From assembly GCA_030673825.1 (NCBI GenBank), contig JAUTCS010000119.1, forward strand, positions 60,177 to 124,176: a stretch of 64,000 bases of DNA, written 5' to 3'. Numbering within the stretch: the first letter of the stretch is position 1; each line of letters opens with the position of its first letter. Origin of the DNA: Verrucomicrobiota bacterium JB024. Lineage in GTDB: Bacteria; Verrucomicrobiota; Verrucomicrobiia; Opitutales; Cerasicoccaceae. The position numbers and the translations under genes are program-made. Under the pieces are notes generated by a model. It did no database searches, had not been told where the DNA came from, and was given only the letters and a program-made list of their open reading frames with translations. Positions 1 through 10,097 of the stretch are shown here, in pieces.

Positions 1-66
1 GCGGGCTTGGCGCAGCGTCGCGCTGTGGTCGATGTTGACGCCGAGAAGGATGTCGGGGGATTGCAT
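1..66 (-). CDS. pdxJ: Pyridoxine 5'-phosphate synthase PdxJ, N-terminal fragment (runs off the window)
   Basis: Only the first 22 codons are inside the window, read leftward from the ATG at 66. They give MQSPDILLGVNIDHSATLRQ followed by AR. LGVNIDH-ATLR is the N-terminal signature of PdxJ, the (beta/alpha)8 enzyme that condenses 3-amino-2-oxopropyl phosphate with deoxyxylulose 5-phosphate to make pyridoxine 5'-phosphate (vitamin B6). It lies downstream of rnhB in the same direction, with a repeat-filled gap of about 160 bp. The call rests on one short motif but that motif is distinctive. Confidence 0.8.
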   Translation of the reverse strand, partial: MQSPDILLGVNIDHSATLRQAR

Positions 67-108
67 AGGCTGTTCGAAAGGGGGAATTCAGTTCATCGGT
101 TTTGGAGG

Positions 109-240
109 GATTCGTAAATTCACAAATTCGCAGATTCGTAAAAGGAAAATCTCCCTCGCTGCCCGGGAGCCCCCGGGCGCTCCCGTCCCATCTATAAATC
201 TACAAATTCACAAATCTACGAATCTACAAATCTACAAATC
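109..240. repeat. Convergent pair of AAATCTAC-type periodic repeats
   Basis: The left arm (109-146) and right arm (191-240) consist of 8-10 bp words such as AAATCTAC, AAATTCAC and AAATTCGC repeated head to tail. The left arm resembles the reverse complement of the right arm, so the two can pair. The right arm runs into rnhB and encodes its final FVDL plus stop. The rest of the pdxJ-rnhB gap shows no gene. A related single copy lies at 18187-18222. Confidence 0.6.
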
Positions 241-949
241 CCGCATCACCGAGCACTTTTCTCAAAAAAAGGGCTCGGTGATGCGGGCTGGGTCCGTGGC
301 GGCGGAGGGCGTCGCAGTGGGCGGTCGTGCCGTAGCCCTTGTGCCCGGCGAAGCCATAGTCCGGAAAGTCCGCGTCCAGCTCGACCATGAGGCGGTCGCG
401 GGTGACCTTGGCCACGATGGAGGCGGCCGCGATGCACAAGCTGCGGCTGTCGCCCTTGACCAGCCCGGCGTGCGCGTAGGGGAATTTTTTTAGCGGCTTG
501 CCGTCGATGAGGATGTGCAGGCGCACGGACCCGGCGGGCTCCGGCGCAAAGAGCGGCATCTCCTCGGCCTCAATACGGGGCAGCGAATGCGGGAGCTCTT
601 CCAACGCGCGCGCCATGGCCAGACGGGTGGCCCCGAGGATGTTCAGCCGGTCAATCTCCTCCACCGACCCGGCGGCGGCGGCGAAGGCCACCCTCCCCTG
701 CCCGCGCCAGGACTCCAGCCGGGCGAGAATGACCTCGCGGTGGGCGGGCGTGACCTGCTTCGAGTCGGTAATGTCGGCGCAAAGGCCGCGCACCTCGTCG
801 TCTTCAAAAAAACCCTCCAACGGACAGAACGCCGCAGCCACGACCGGCCCGGCCAGCGCCCCGCGCCCGGCCTCGTCCACCCCTGCCAGCGCCCCGTGCT
901 CACCGAAGAGCGCGCAGTCGTGGTCCCAGAGCTGGAGGTTATTTTTCAT
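224..949 (-). CDS. rnhB: Ribonuclease HII
   Basis: This 241-residue protein removes ribonucleotides and RNA from RNA-DNA hybrids in the cytoplasm. The type 2 RNase H signature is visible: GVDEAGRGALAGPV near residues 23-36 with catalytic D25/E26, DSKQVTP further on, an LIDGKPL aspartate, a KVTRDR aspartate, and the C-terminal HKGYGTTAHC and HGPSPHHR motifs. The ATG at 949 was chosen because upstream in-frame codons encode low-complexity sequence from an intergenic repeat. Two oddities sit at the 3' end: a 15-bp perfect inverted repeat (240-254 with 273-287) lies inside the coding sequence, and the last four codons and stop are repeat-derived. It follows rnhC in the same direction. Confidence 0.92.
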   Translation of the reverse strand: MKNNLQLWDHDCALFGEHGALAGVDEAGRGALAGPVVAAAFCPLEGFFEDDEVRGLCADITDSKQVTPAHREVILARLESWRGQGRVAFAAAAGSVEEIDRLNILGATRLAMARALEELPHSLPRIEAEEMPLFAPEPAGSVRLHILIDGKPLKKFPYAHAGLVKGDSRSLCIAAASIVAKVTRDRLMVELDADFPDYGFAGHKGYGTTAHCDALRRHGPSPHHRALFLRKVLGDAGFVDL

Positions 950-973
950 CGCTGATGAAAAAGAACAGTTCAA

Positions 974-1081
974 AGTTTGAGGGTTTGAAAGTTTGAAAGT
1001 TCGCAAGAGGGAAAAAACCCGTCCCGCGCTCCCATAGAAAAACAACTCTCAAACCTTCGAACTCTCAAACTCTCAAACCCA
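974..1081. repeat. Convergent pair of TTTGAAAG/CTCTCAAA periodic repeats
   Basis: The left arm (about 974-1010) repeats TTTGAGGG and TTTGAAAG; the right arm (about 1046-1081) repeats CTCTCAAA. The reverse complement of the right arm reads GGGTTTGAGAGTTTGAGAG, closely matching the left arm. The pair fills the gap between rnhC and rnhB, with about 35 bp between the arms. Confidence 0.6.
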
Positions 1082-1107
1082 AATATTGGTGGCTCGCGAT
1101 GCGGCCA

Positions 1108-2073
1108 CTAATATTTGTGCCAGGGCTTCTTTTCCGGCACGGGCAGGCCGAGCACTTCGTAGGCGGTGCGGAAGTGCAGCTTGGCGTAGTCGCCGAGGGC
1201 GTCGGCGCCGAATTTCGCCACGAGCTCCTTGCCCTGCTTTTTGACCAGGGCGCTCGCACCCTTGCTCAGCTTGAACCCGGCCTGCTCGGAGAGCTTGTCC
1301 ATTTGGCGGACGAACTCGGCGCGGGCGATGACGGAGGCGGCGGCCACCACGGGGTCCGACTCGGCCTTGGTCCGCATGCGCAGCTCGAAATCCTCGACTT
1401 TGAGCTGGCGCTGCACGAGCGGCTGCTTGGTAAACTGGTCGAGCAGGCCCCAGGGCACGTGACGCTTGGCCAGGGCGCTTTCGCAAGACTTGGCGTGCAT
1501 CCAGGCCAGGAGTTTGTTCAGGTTGCTGCCGAACTTGGTGTAAAGCTGGTTGTACTTGGCCATCCCCGCCCAGGTGGTCTCGACGACGACGCCCTTGGTC
1601 TGGCGGATGAGCTTCTCCAGGCGCAGGATGGCGGCGTCGGAGGTGATCTTTTTTGAGTCCTGCAGGCCAGCCTCGCGCCACTTGTCGATCATGGGCTTGT
1701 CGGCGATGACGCAGGCCGAGATGACCGGGCCGAAGAAGTCACCCTTGCCGCTTTCGTCGATCCCCGCGTGGGTCTCGAACCAGTCGGGGTTGAGCACTTC
1801 GTCGTAGCCGAGCTTCGGGTCGTGGGTGATCTCACCCTCCAGCACGTAGGTGACCCAGTCCTCGGTCTTCTTGCCCTGCACGACGAGCTTGCCGCTGGCG
1901 TAGCCGACGATGTTGACGGCGTCGCCCTTGAAGGCGAAGCGGGCGTAATCGACCTCGTAAAAGCTCCACAGGCGCTTGTCGCACCAGGCCTTCACCTGGT
2001 CCATCTGCTCATCGGTCAGCTTGATCGTGTAGAGGGTCTTTTTCTTCGGGTCGGTATCGTCGGTCTTGGGCAT
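1108..2073 (-). CDS. rnhC: Ribonuclease HIII
   Basis: This 321-residue RNase H of the HIII subtype hydrolyses RNA in RNA-DNA hybrids. The catalytic domain starts near residue 103 with HAGIDESGKGDFFGPV (D106/E107), the HIII form of the motif (DESGKGD rather than DEAGRG), followed by LQDSKKITSD. Residues 10-80 match the position of the TBP-like N-terminal substrate-binding domain of HIII. The ATG at 2073 (MPKTDDTDPKKK) was chosen; the open frame continues upstream to 2457 only as antisense shadow of mutY. It is divergent from mutY, with about 140 bp between starts, and precedes rnhB. Confidence 0.9.
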   Translation of the reverse strand: MPKTDDTDPKKKTLYTIKLTDEQMDQVKAWCDKRLWSFYEVDYARFAFKGDAVNIVGYASGKLVVQGKKTEDWVTYVLEGEITHDPKLGYDEVLNPDWFETHAGIDESGKGDFFGPVISACVIADKPMIDKWREAGLQDSKKITSDAAILRLEKLIRQTKGVVVETTWAGMAKYNQLYTKFGSNLNKLLAWMHAKSCESALAKRHVPWGLLDQFTKQPLVQRQLKVEDFELRMRTKAESDPVVAAASVIARAEFVRQMDKLSEQAGFKLSKGASALVKKQGKELVAKFGADALGDYAKLHFRTAYEVLGLPVPEKKPWHKY

Positions 2074-2215
2074 GGTTTTATCGAAAGCCCCCAGCACACC
2101 CGTTGTCGGCAGGCTTGTAAATGACTTTTCCGGGCAAATGCGCCTCCTGACGCAACCGCAAAAAAGCGACGGGATGGATTGACCCGCGCCCAGACTGAGC
2201 CGACCTTGGGGCACC

Positions 2216-3286
<1,071 letters not shown>

Positions 3287-3389
3287 GGCAGGGCGCAAAC
3301 GGTCACAAACGGATCATCGACCGGCGAATTCCGCGTCAAGGCAGCGTCATCGGGCTTGATTTTTAAGGCCTTCTCCCTACGCTGCCGAC

Positions 3390-4112
3390 ATGATCCTCAC
3401 CCGCCTGCTGCGCGCCTATCTGGAAAAACGCGGGTACCGGATTTACAATCCGCAGAACCTCCCCGCCGGAATCGATCTGGCCCGCGACCTGCGCCGCGCC
3501 GCACCCGGAATCCCCGTGCGCACGGTCTTCGACATCGGCGCGAACGAGGGACAGACCCTGGCCAGCTTCAGCCGGGAGTTTCCCGAGGCCACCGTGTACG
3601 CCTTCGAGCCCGTGGGGACGACCTTTGAGATTTTGAAAAAGAACGCCGCCGGGCTGCCCCGTGTGGTGCTGGAAAACCTCGCCCTGGCCGACTCCCCCGG
3701 CACCCGCGAGATCGTCCTGAGCGACAACAGCCACATCAACAGCCTGCGCCGCGCCGCCGACGCCTCCACCGAGGCCGCCCGCCGCGCCACTATCCAGGTG
3801 GACACCGTCGATGCCTACTGCGCCACCCACGCCATCGACCGCATCGACCTGCTCAAGATCGATACCGAGGGCTACGAGATCCAGGTCTGCCAGGGGGCCG
3901 AACGCATGCTGCGCGAAGGCCGTGTCGGGTTCGTCCTGGCCGAGGTGGACTTCCGGGGCGACAAAACCGGCCACACCGACTTCTGCGCTCTCAACCGCCA
4001 CCTCGCCCCCCTCGGCTACACCACCCACGCCTTTTACGACGTCAGCCACTGGGCCAAAAATCCCGCCCCCATCAACTACTGCAACGCCCTCTTCGCCCGT
4101 CTCGGTGGATGA
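3390..4112 (+). CDS. FkbM family SAM-dependent methyltransferase
   Basis: This 240-residue protein carries the SAM-binding motif VFDIGANEGQT at about residues 47-57, then YAFEPVGTTFE (acidic motif II), and IDLLKIDTEGYEIQVCQGAE, the FkbM-family core. FkbM enzymes O-methylate sugars or small molecules; the substrate here cannot be read from the sequence. No glycan-synthesis genes adjoin it, so the role is open. A structured repeat element begins 28 bp after its stop. Confidence 0.82.
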   Translation: MILTRLLRAYLEKRGYRIYNPQNLPAGIDLARDLRRAAPGIPVRTVFDIGANEGQTLASFSREFPEATVYAFEPVGTTFEILKKNAAGLPRVVLENLALADSPGTREIVLSDNSHINSLRRAADASTEAARRATIQVDTVDAYCATHAIDRIDLLKIDTEGYEIQVCQGAERMLREGRVGFVLAEVDFRGDKTGHTDFCALNRHLAPLGYTTHAFYDVSHWAKNPAPINYCNALFARLGG

Positions 4113-4139
4113 GGGAGGACGGAGAGAAGGGAGGAATAC

Positions 4140-4361
4140 GGGGCTCCGCGCCCCGCACCCGCGGCAGGCACAGCCTGCACTTTCGATGCTGCGCATCGTG
4201 TTTGCGATTGTTGAAAGCAGTGTCGCTGCTTTCAACAATCGCAAAGCGAAGGCATCAAAACTGAGTCGCCACCTTTGGGGAGGATACGGACATTGCCGGG
4301 GTAGCCGCCTGTCTGGCGGCGTAGGGGCGGAGCCCCTCAATGTCCTGTGCGGTCACGCACC
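4140..4361 (+). repeat. Structured intergenic element (serial hairpins, conserved tail, three-hairpin module)
   Basis: In order: hairpin h1 (4140-4154, GGGGC/GCCCC), h2 (4164-4178, GCAGGC-aca-GCCTGC), h3 (4184-4198, CGATGC-tgc-GCATCG), h4 (4201-4245, a perfect 20-bp stem with a 5-nt loop), then a conserved tail ATCAAAACTGAGTCGCCACC beginning at 4254. A three-hairpin module follows at 4304-4360: GCCGCC/GGCGGC, AGGGGC/GCCCCT, GTGCG/CGCAC. The same architecture recurs at 49150-49443 and in part at 63730-64000 with different but still complementary stems. It fills the FkbM-rpsU gap and I see no coding potential. Confidence 0.75.
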
Positions 4362-4368
4362 CCGCCGC

Positions 4369-4403
4369 AAAAAACCCGGTCCCACAGAGGGGAACCGGGT
4401 TTC
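4369..4403 (-). terminator. Rho-independent terminator of rpsU
   Basis: Read on the minus strand this is an AACCCGGTTCCC / GGGACCGGGTT hairpin followed by a T run ending TTTTTT. It lies about 45 bp downstream of the rpsU stop codon and is well placed to end that transcript. Confidence 0.8.
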
Positions 4404-4446
4404 AAACTCTCAACCGGCATGGCCGGTCAAACTGAAGAAAAAAGGC

Positions 4447-4647
4447 TTACTGGTTCTCGTAGCGCTGACGCAGCATGTTGCTGAACGCGGAGACCTTGTT
4501 CTTGCGGCGCTTGATTTCCGAGGGCTTCTCGAAATAGCGGTTGGCACGGACGTCGCGGATGATACCTTCGCGGTCCAACTTCTTCTTGAGGCGGCGGAGA
4601 GCCTTCTCCATGGTCTCGCCTTTGCGGATTCTGACTTCTACGGGCAT
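4447..4647 (-). CDS. rpsU: 30S ribosomal protein S21
   Basis: This 66-residue basic protein begins MPVEVRIRKGETMEKALRRL and contains KLDREGIIRDVRANRYFEKP, the standard S21 core, with a basic tail KRRKNKVSAF. S21 is a small-subunit protein near the anti-Shine-Dalgarno region that assists initiation. Length and start are typical. It is a single-gene unit with its own terminator. Confidence 0.95.
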   Translation of the reverse strand: MPVEVRIRKGETMEKALRRLKKKLDREGIIRDVRANRYFEKPSEIKRRKNKVSAFSNMLRQRYENQ

Positions 4648-4793
4648 GTGGATAGATTAAAATTCTGTTGCGGAAAAGCGGGGATAAAGAGGCTTTTTCG
4701 CCGGAGCGTCAAGAGTTTTTCTTTGGTTTGAGCAAAAGCTCATCACCCCGGCAATCCATGCTAATAAATAATTTTATTCAATCCATTAGGACT

Positions 4794-4835
4794 TATAATG
4801 GCCCATTACAGGGTCTTGACCCTTGTCCGGACAAG
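4794..4835. promoter_or_regulatory. Possible operator/promoter region between rpsU and the 4895 gene
   Basis: The divergent gap contains a perfect 14-bp palindrome, CTTGTCCGGACAAG (4822-4835), directly after a TTGACC (4816-4821) that could be a -35 element. A TATAAT occurs at 4794-4799 without a convincing -35. I cannot assign a regulator. The rest of 4648-4894 shows nothing recognisable. Confidence 0.35.
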
Positions 4836-4894
4836 CCACGGGCAATAACTTTTTAAACTCCGGATTCCTAGTTTAACGCTTTCGCCACTCATCC

Positions 4895-5977
4895 ATGCTA
4901 CGCACAGCCTTTTTTTACATTACGCTGATTGTCCTTTCGTCCCTGAGTCTTCCGGCCGCGACGCTGGTCTTCTACAAAGGTGATTCGCTCTACACCACGT
5001 CACCGGAGGCCCTGATACCGGGCTCCGGAGAACTGGTGGCCACCGAGATACTCGATTTCAGTCAGGACATCGGAGGGTACTCGGGCGCCGCCTGCCTGAC
5101 CGTTGACGGCGATAACATCTACTGGATCGACAACAACTACGGCGTCTACACCTGCAAGCTTGATGGCTCCGGGCTGCAAGAGCTGTTCGACCTCGATAGC
5201 AACACTGGTCTCGCCTACGCGGGGCTGGTCTACGTGGGCGGTTACCTGTACTGGTCCGATGTCGACGACAACCAGATCATCCGTGCCAAGCTGGACGGCA
5301 CAGACCTCGAGGTCGTCGTGGATATGCCCGACCGCAGTGACAATGAAGTCTCGATCGGTAACCTCGTTGTTTACAATAACCAGCTCTACTGGGCTTTCAG
5401 CGAGTTCGACGAGACCGCCGGCATCTATCGCTCTGACCTGGACGGCGGCAATGTCACCATGGTCTATGACGCCCCCGGTTCCTTCGTCATGAGCCTTGCG
5501 CAAGCCGATGGCCGCTTCTACTGGGCGGAGAGTTTCACAGACGTGTACACCGCCACCGACGATTTCAGCGCACCGGAGCAGTTGTTCTCGGCTACCAGCG
5601 CCTTTCCCGCCGGTGGCTGGTATTCGGTTTATACGATGTACGCGGTCGGGAACCGGCTTTACCTGGGGGCCAACGACGACCTGGGTTACGCTGATATTAC
5701 CGTCGAGACCGTCACCGGCGATTTGCTCATCAGCACGCAACAGTTCGCCATGGATGGCAATTCCTACGACCTGGATTGGATCGCCTACACGGATTCGAAC
5801 CCGTCCGCGCCCCTCCCGGTTCTGTCCATGGACGGCGGACTGATGGAGTTTTCCGGCGTCCTCCAGTTCACCGACTCGCTGGCGGAACCCTTCGCCGACA
5901 TGGACCCGCAGCCGTCATCTCCCTTCGAGATCACCGCCCCGGAGGAAGGGACTGTCTTTTACCGCGTGCGCAACTAG
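4895..5977 (+). CDS. Secreted YWTD-type beta-propeller-like protein, function unknown
   Basis: This 360-residue protein has an N-terminal signal peptide (MLRTAFFYITLIVLSSLSL, cleavage probably after AAA/PAA). The mature part repeats a pattern of the form IYWID...VYTCKLDGSGLQEL, YLYWSD...IIRAKLDGTDLE, LYWAF...IYRSDLDGGNV, the aromatic-Trp-x-D plus LDG signature of LDL-receptor class B (YWTD) propeller blades. Such propellers usually bind protein or glycan partners. There is no lipobox and no PEP-CTERM tail; it ends VFYRVRN. Its neighbours are unrelated housekeeping genes, so the partner is unknown. Confidence 0.65.
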   Translation: MLRTAFFYITLIVLSSLSLPAATLVFYKGDSLYTTSPEALIPGSGELVATEILDFSQDIGGYSGAACLTVDGDNIYWIDNNYGVYTCKLDGSGLQELFDLDSNTGLAYAGLVYVGGYLYWSDVDDNQIIRAKLDGTDLEVVVDMPDRSDNEVSIGNLVVYNNQLYWAFSEFDETAGIYRSDLDGGNVTMVYDAPGSFVMSLAQADGRFYWAESFTDVYTATDDFSAPEQLFSATSAFPAGGWYSVYTMYAVGNRLYLGANDDLGYADITVETVTGDLLISTQQFAMDGNSYDLDWIAYTDSNPSAPLPVLSMDGGLMEFSGVLQFTDSLAEPFADMDPQPSSPFEITAPEEGTVFYRVRN

Positions 5978-6134
5978 CGGGCGGGAGGCTCTGAGTTCCC
6001 GGCATCAATGAGGGCCGTTATGCCCCTCAAAAACCCCCGGCGAATAACCCGGGGAACAACTTCTGTTGACCGGGACTTGAAAAGCGACGGGGGGCGGCGG
6101 TAGATTGGCGGTTTTCCCGAGAAGAGCCAGCCGC

Positions 6135-9100
6135 ATGCCCAAAGACACCGAATTCGTCCACCTGCACGTCCACACCGACTATAGCCTGCTCGACGGGTGC
6201 AGCCGCGTGGACCGACTTTGCAAGCGGGCCGAGGAGTTGGGGATGAAGGCCCTTTCCGTCACGGACCACGGGGTGCTCTTCGGGCTGGCGAGCTTTTTCA
6301 AGCAGGCCAAAAAGTACGGCATCAAACCCCTGCTCGGGTGTGAAATCTACCTCGTATACGACGACCACCTCGGCGCGACCAACGAGGAGCGCGCCAAGCA
6401 GAAGAGCTACCACATGGGCCTGCTGGCCCGGAACTTCCAGGGCTACCAGAACCTGACCCGCCTCGTCTCCAAGGGCCACACGGAGGGCTTTTACCGCAAC
6501 CCGCGCGTGTCGCTGACCGACCTGGAGGCGCACAAGGACGGGCTGATCGGGTTCAGTGGGTGCCTGGCGGCGGTCATCCCGCAGTTCCTCATGAAGGGCG
6601 AGTACGAGCAGGCCCGGCAGGCCTGCGGGAAGTTCGTGGAAATGTTCGGCCGGGAGTTTTTCATCATCGAGCTGATGGACCACGGGCTCAAGGAGCAGCA
6701 GGCGATCATCCCTGACCTGCTCAAGCTGGCCACGGAGTTCGACCTCAAGGTCGTGTGCACGAACGACGTGCACTACGTCAACGCCGCCGACCACCAGCCG
6801 CACGACTCGCTCCTGTGCATCCAGACCGGCTCGCGCCTCTCCGAGGAGGACCGCCTGCGCTACGGCTCGCAGCAGTTTTACCTAAAGAGCCGCGAGGAGA
6901 TGGAAAAGGTCTTCCGCGAGCGGCCGGACTCGCTCATCAACACCTCGGCGGTGGCCGAGATGTGCGAGGTCAAGCTGCCCTTCGGCGAGGACCACTACCC
7001 GGTCTTCGAGAAGCCCGCCGAGCTCAGCTACCAGCCCGACACAGAGAACTTCGACCGCGTGCTGGACATCTACGTCGAGCGCAAAAACACCGTCCTTACC
7101 CGCGAGGGCAAGGAAACGATCAGCCTCGACAAGGCCGCGCGGGAAAAATTCCGCGCCAACGGGCTGTATCTCTTTTACCTGTGCAAGCAGGGGCTGAAGG
7201 AACGCTACGGGGTCAACTACGACGAGGTGCTCCAACTGGAGGCCATCGGCAAGCAGCTCGCGGGCGACCCCGAGGCCCACGCCAAGGCGCTCAAGCTGTG
7301 CGAACAGCTCGACTACGAGTTGGCCATCATCACCGGGACCGGGTTCGTGGACTACTTCCTGATCGTGTGGGACTTTATCAAGTGGGCGCGCGACCGGGGC
7401 ATCCCGGTGGGGCCGGGGCGCGGTTCGGGCGCGGGCTGCATGGTCGCCTATGTCCTAAAAATCACCGACATCGACCCCTTCCGCTTCGGGCTGCTGTTCG
7501 AGCGTATGCTCAACCTGGAGCGCGTCTCGCCGCCTGACTTCGACGTGGACTTCTGCATGCGCCGCCGCGACGACGTGGTCAACTACGTGCGCGACAAGTA
7601 CGGCCGCGACCGCGTGGCCAACATCATCACCTTTGGCACCTTCGGGGCCAAGATGATCGTGCGCGACCTCGCCCGGATCAACGACCTGACTTTCGCCGAG
7701 GGCGACAAGCTGGCCAAGATGATCCCCGACGAGCTAAACATCTCCCTGACCGACGCCGTGGCCAAGTCCGGCGAGCTTCAGGCCGAGCTGCGCAACAACC
7801 CCGTGGCCAAGCGCATCATCGACGAGGGCAAGGTCATCGAGGGCATGGTCCGCAATACCGGCAAGCACGCCTGCGGGGTCATCATCGCCGACCAGCCGAT
7901 CACGAACCTCATCCCCGTCACCCTCCAGGAAGGCGACCTAACCACGCAGTACCCCAAGGGGCCGAGCGAGGACCTGGGCCTGCTCAAGATGGACTTCCTC
8001 GGGCTCAAGACGCTGACCGTCATTTCCGACGCGCAGGAGAATGTCCGCCAGTTGCCGGGGCAGGAGAACTTCGACATCGAAAAGGTCAGCCTGGAGGATC
8101 CGGCGACCTTCCAGCTCTTGAAGGACGCCAAGACGGTGGGCGTGTTCCAGCTCGAATCAGGCGGCATGCAGGCGCTCTGCCGCCAGCTGGAGACGAGCAG
8201 CATCGACGAGATCGTGGCGCTCATCGCGCTGTACCGGCCCGGCCCGATGCAGTTTATCCCACAGTACATTAAGGGCAAAAAGGACCGCTCGACCATTCAG
8301 GTCCCCCACCCGCTTTTAAAAGACCTCGTGGAGGAGACTTACGGCGTGCTCGTGTATCAGGAGCAGGTCATGCAGTCGGCCCAAATCATCGCCGGGTACA
8401 CGCTGGGGGGCGCGGACATTCTCCGCCGCGCCATGGGTAAGAAAATCAAAGAGGTCATGGACGCCCAGAAGGACATCTTCATCACGGGCGCGAAGGAGAC
8501 CAACAACATTGACCGCAAAAAGGCGGAGGAAATTTTCGGCATCCTGGAAAAGTTCGCCCAGTACGGCTTTAACAAGTCGCACTCCGCCGCCTACGCCATG
8601 CTCAGCTACCGCACGGCGTACTTGAAGGCGAACTTCCCCTGCCAGTTCATGGCCGCCGTGCTCTCCTCCGAGCTGGGCAACGCCGACAAGGTCGCCCACT
8701 TCATCGAGGAGTGTGAGAGCCTCGGGCTGGAAGTGCTCGGGCCCGACATCAACGAGTCGCGCCTCATGTTCACCCCGGTCAAGGACGAGGCCAAGGGCGA
8801 CGAGGCCGCCTGGAGCATCCGTTTCGGGCTGGCCGCGATCAAGGGTGTGGGCGACGCCGCCGCCCGTATCATTCTGGAGGAGCGCGACAAAGGCGGCCCG
8901 TTCACGGACTTTCACGACTTCATCACCCGCACGGCGGACGCCGCCGTCAACCGCCGCGTGGTCGAGTGCCTGGTCAAGACCGGGGCCTTCGACTTCTGCG
9001 GGCTGGACCGCGGGCACCTGCTCGCCGCCGTCGAGCAGGTCATCAACGAGGTGGCCGACCTCCAGCGCGACCGCGACGCCGGGCAGGCTAACATGTTTGA

Positions 9101-9890
9101 CATGCTGCTGGACGACAGCGGCGGCTCCGACGCTGGCGCGGCCAGCGGCACGGCGTCCATCCGCACGGACGGCCCGCCCATGCCCATGGCCGAGAAGCTC
9201 CAGTACGAAAAGGAGCTGCTGGGTTTTTACGTCTCGGGGCACCCGATGAACGACTTCCACGGGCTCGACGATGTGATCAACTCGCTCCAGCCCGGCGAGG
9301 ACCTGAAGCAGTGGGACCGCGAGAGCTTCCGGCTGTGCGGGGTGGCGCTCAACATCAACAAGCGCCTCACCCGCAAGGACAACCGCCCGTGGGCGTTCTT
9401 CACCCTGGCCACCCGCAAGGCCTACTACCAGATCAACGTCTTCCCCGAAGCCTTTGAAAAATACGCCCCCCTCCTGGCCGAGGAGGGCAAGGTCATCATC
9501 GTCGAGGGCGAGGTGCGCCACGACGAGGAGCGCGGGGAGACCCGCCTCAACGCCAACTACATGGGCTCCCTCAGCCCGGACACCGCGCCGGTGTACATTC
9601 TGTCGGCCACGCTTTTCGCCGGACCCGAGGAGGGGCCGCTGAAGGACCTCGCCCACGTCTTGCGCGAACTGGTGGACAACAACGAGAGCGGCGGCACCAA
9701 GCTGCGGCTGGCCGTGCTCGTGAGCGAGGACGAGGCGCTGTACTTCGAGAGCCCGGACTACGTCGCCTGCCGCCTCGTGCCCGAGATCTACGAGCGCCTG
9801 CGCAAGCACCCCGCCGTCCGCCGCATCGAGCTGGACTCCCGCCCCCTGCGCGAACCCGAGCGCCCCAAGTGGATGCAGAACAAGAAGTGA
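6135..9890 (+). CDS. dnaE: DNA polymerase III subunit alpha
   Basis: This 1251-residue replicative polymerase subunit opens with a PHP domain ([15 protein letters not shown]) and carries the polymerase active-site motif [17 protein letters not shown] and the third acidic site in [34 protein letters not shown], the helix-hairpin-helix [13 protein letters not shown] and the YVSGHPM motif before the OB-fold domain are all in the usual order. The ATG at 6135 was preferred to an in-frame TTG at 6105 because homology starts there. A short GTGAGC/GCTCAC hairpin overlaps the stop codon. It stands alone. Confidence 0.95.
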   Translation: MPKDTEFVHLHVHTDYSLLDGCSRVDRLCKRAEELGMKALSVTDHGVLFGLASFFKQAKKYGIKPLLGCEIYLVYDDHLGATNEERAKQKSYHMGLLARNFQGYQNLTRLVSKGHTEGFYRNPRVSLTDLEAHKDGLIGFSGCLAAVIPQFLMKGEYEQARQACGKFVEMFGREFFIIELMDHGLKEQQAIIPDLLKLATEFDLKVVCTNDVHYVNAADHQPHDSLLCIQTGSRLSEEDRLRYGSQQFYLKSREEMEKVFRERPDSLINTSAVAEMCEVKLPFGEDHYPVFEKPAELSYQPDTENFDRVLDIYVERKNTVLTREGKETISLDKAAREKFRANGLYLFYLCKQGLKERYGVNYDEVLQLEAIGKQLAGDPEAHAKALKLCEQLDYELAIITGTGFVDYFLIVWDFIKWARDRGIPVGPGRGSGAGCMVAYVLKITDIDPFRFGLLFERMLNLERVSPPDFDVDFCMRRRDDVVNYVRDKYGRDRVANIITFGTFGAKMIVRDLARINDLTFAEGDKLAKMIPDELNISLTDAVAKSGELQAELRNNPVAKRIIDEGKVIEGMVRNTGKHACGVIIADQPITNLIPVTLQEGDLTTQYPKGPSEDLGLLKMDFLGLKTLTVISDAQENVRQLPGQENFDIEKVSLEDPATFQLLKDAKTVGVFQLESGGMQALCRQLETSSIDEIVALIALYRPGPMQFIPQYIKGKKDRSTIQVPHPLLKDLVEETYGVLVYQEQVMQSAQIIAGYTLGGADILRRAMGKKIKEVMDAQKDIFITGAKETNNIDRKKAEEIFGILEKFAQYGFNKSHSAAYAMLSYRTAYLKANFPCQFMAAVLSSELGNADKVAHFIEECESLGLEVLGPDINESRLMFTPVKDEAKGDEAAWSIRFGLAAIKGVGDAAARIILEERDKGGPFTDFHDFITRTADAAVNRRVVECLVKTGAFDFCGLDRGHLLAAVEQVINEVADLQRDRDAGQANMFDMLLDDSGGSDAGAASGTASIRTDGPPMPMAEKLQYEKELLGFYVSGHPMNDFHGLDDVINSLQPGEDLKQWDRESFRLCGVALNINKRLTRKDNRPWAFFTLATRKAYYQINVFPEAFEKYAPLLAEEGKVIIVEGEVRHDEERGETRLNANYMGSLSPDTAPVYILSATLFAGPEEGPLKDLAHVLRELVDNNESGGTKLRLAVLVSEDEALYFESPDYVACRLVPEIYERLRKHPAVRRIELDSRPLREPERPKWMQNKK

Positions 9891-9900
9891 GCGTAAGCTC

Positions 9901-9972
9901 ACACGCAGGCACAGAGGCGCGGAGAACAGTTCATTGCGATTAAGAGATTGCCCGCGAAGCCACGCGAAAGGC
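9901..9972. repeat. Unpaired periodic repeat words after dnaE
   Basis: CACGCAGGCACAGAGGCGCGG (split over 9902-9923) and GCCCGCGAAGCCACGCGAAA (about 9950-9969) are single copies of the CACAGAG and GCGAAG word families that occur elsewhere in this window as convergent pairs. No partner arm is visible here. The remaining sequence up to 10097 holds no recognisable feature. Confidence 0.5.
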
Positions 9973-10097
9973 ATAAAATCCCCCGAATCGGGCTAAAGGC
10001 TTTACACGCTCCCGGCCTGTCCCCAGCCTGCCACGCTTACCCTTTTGTTTGTTAGCCTCCATCATTCGGTGGGAAAGGTTTTTAAACGACAAAAGGT

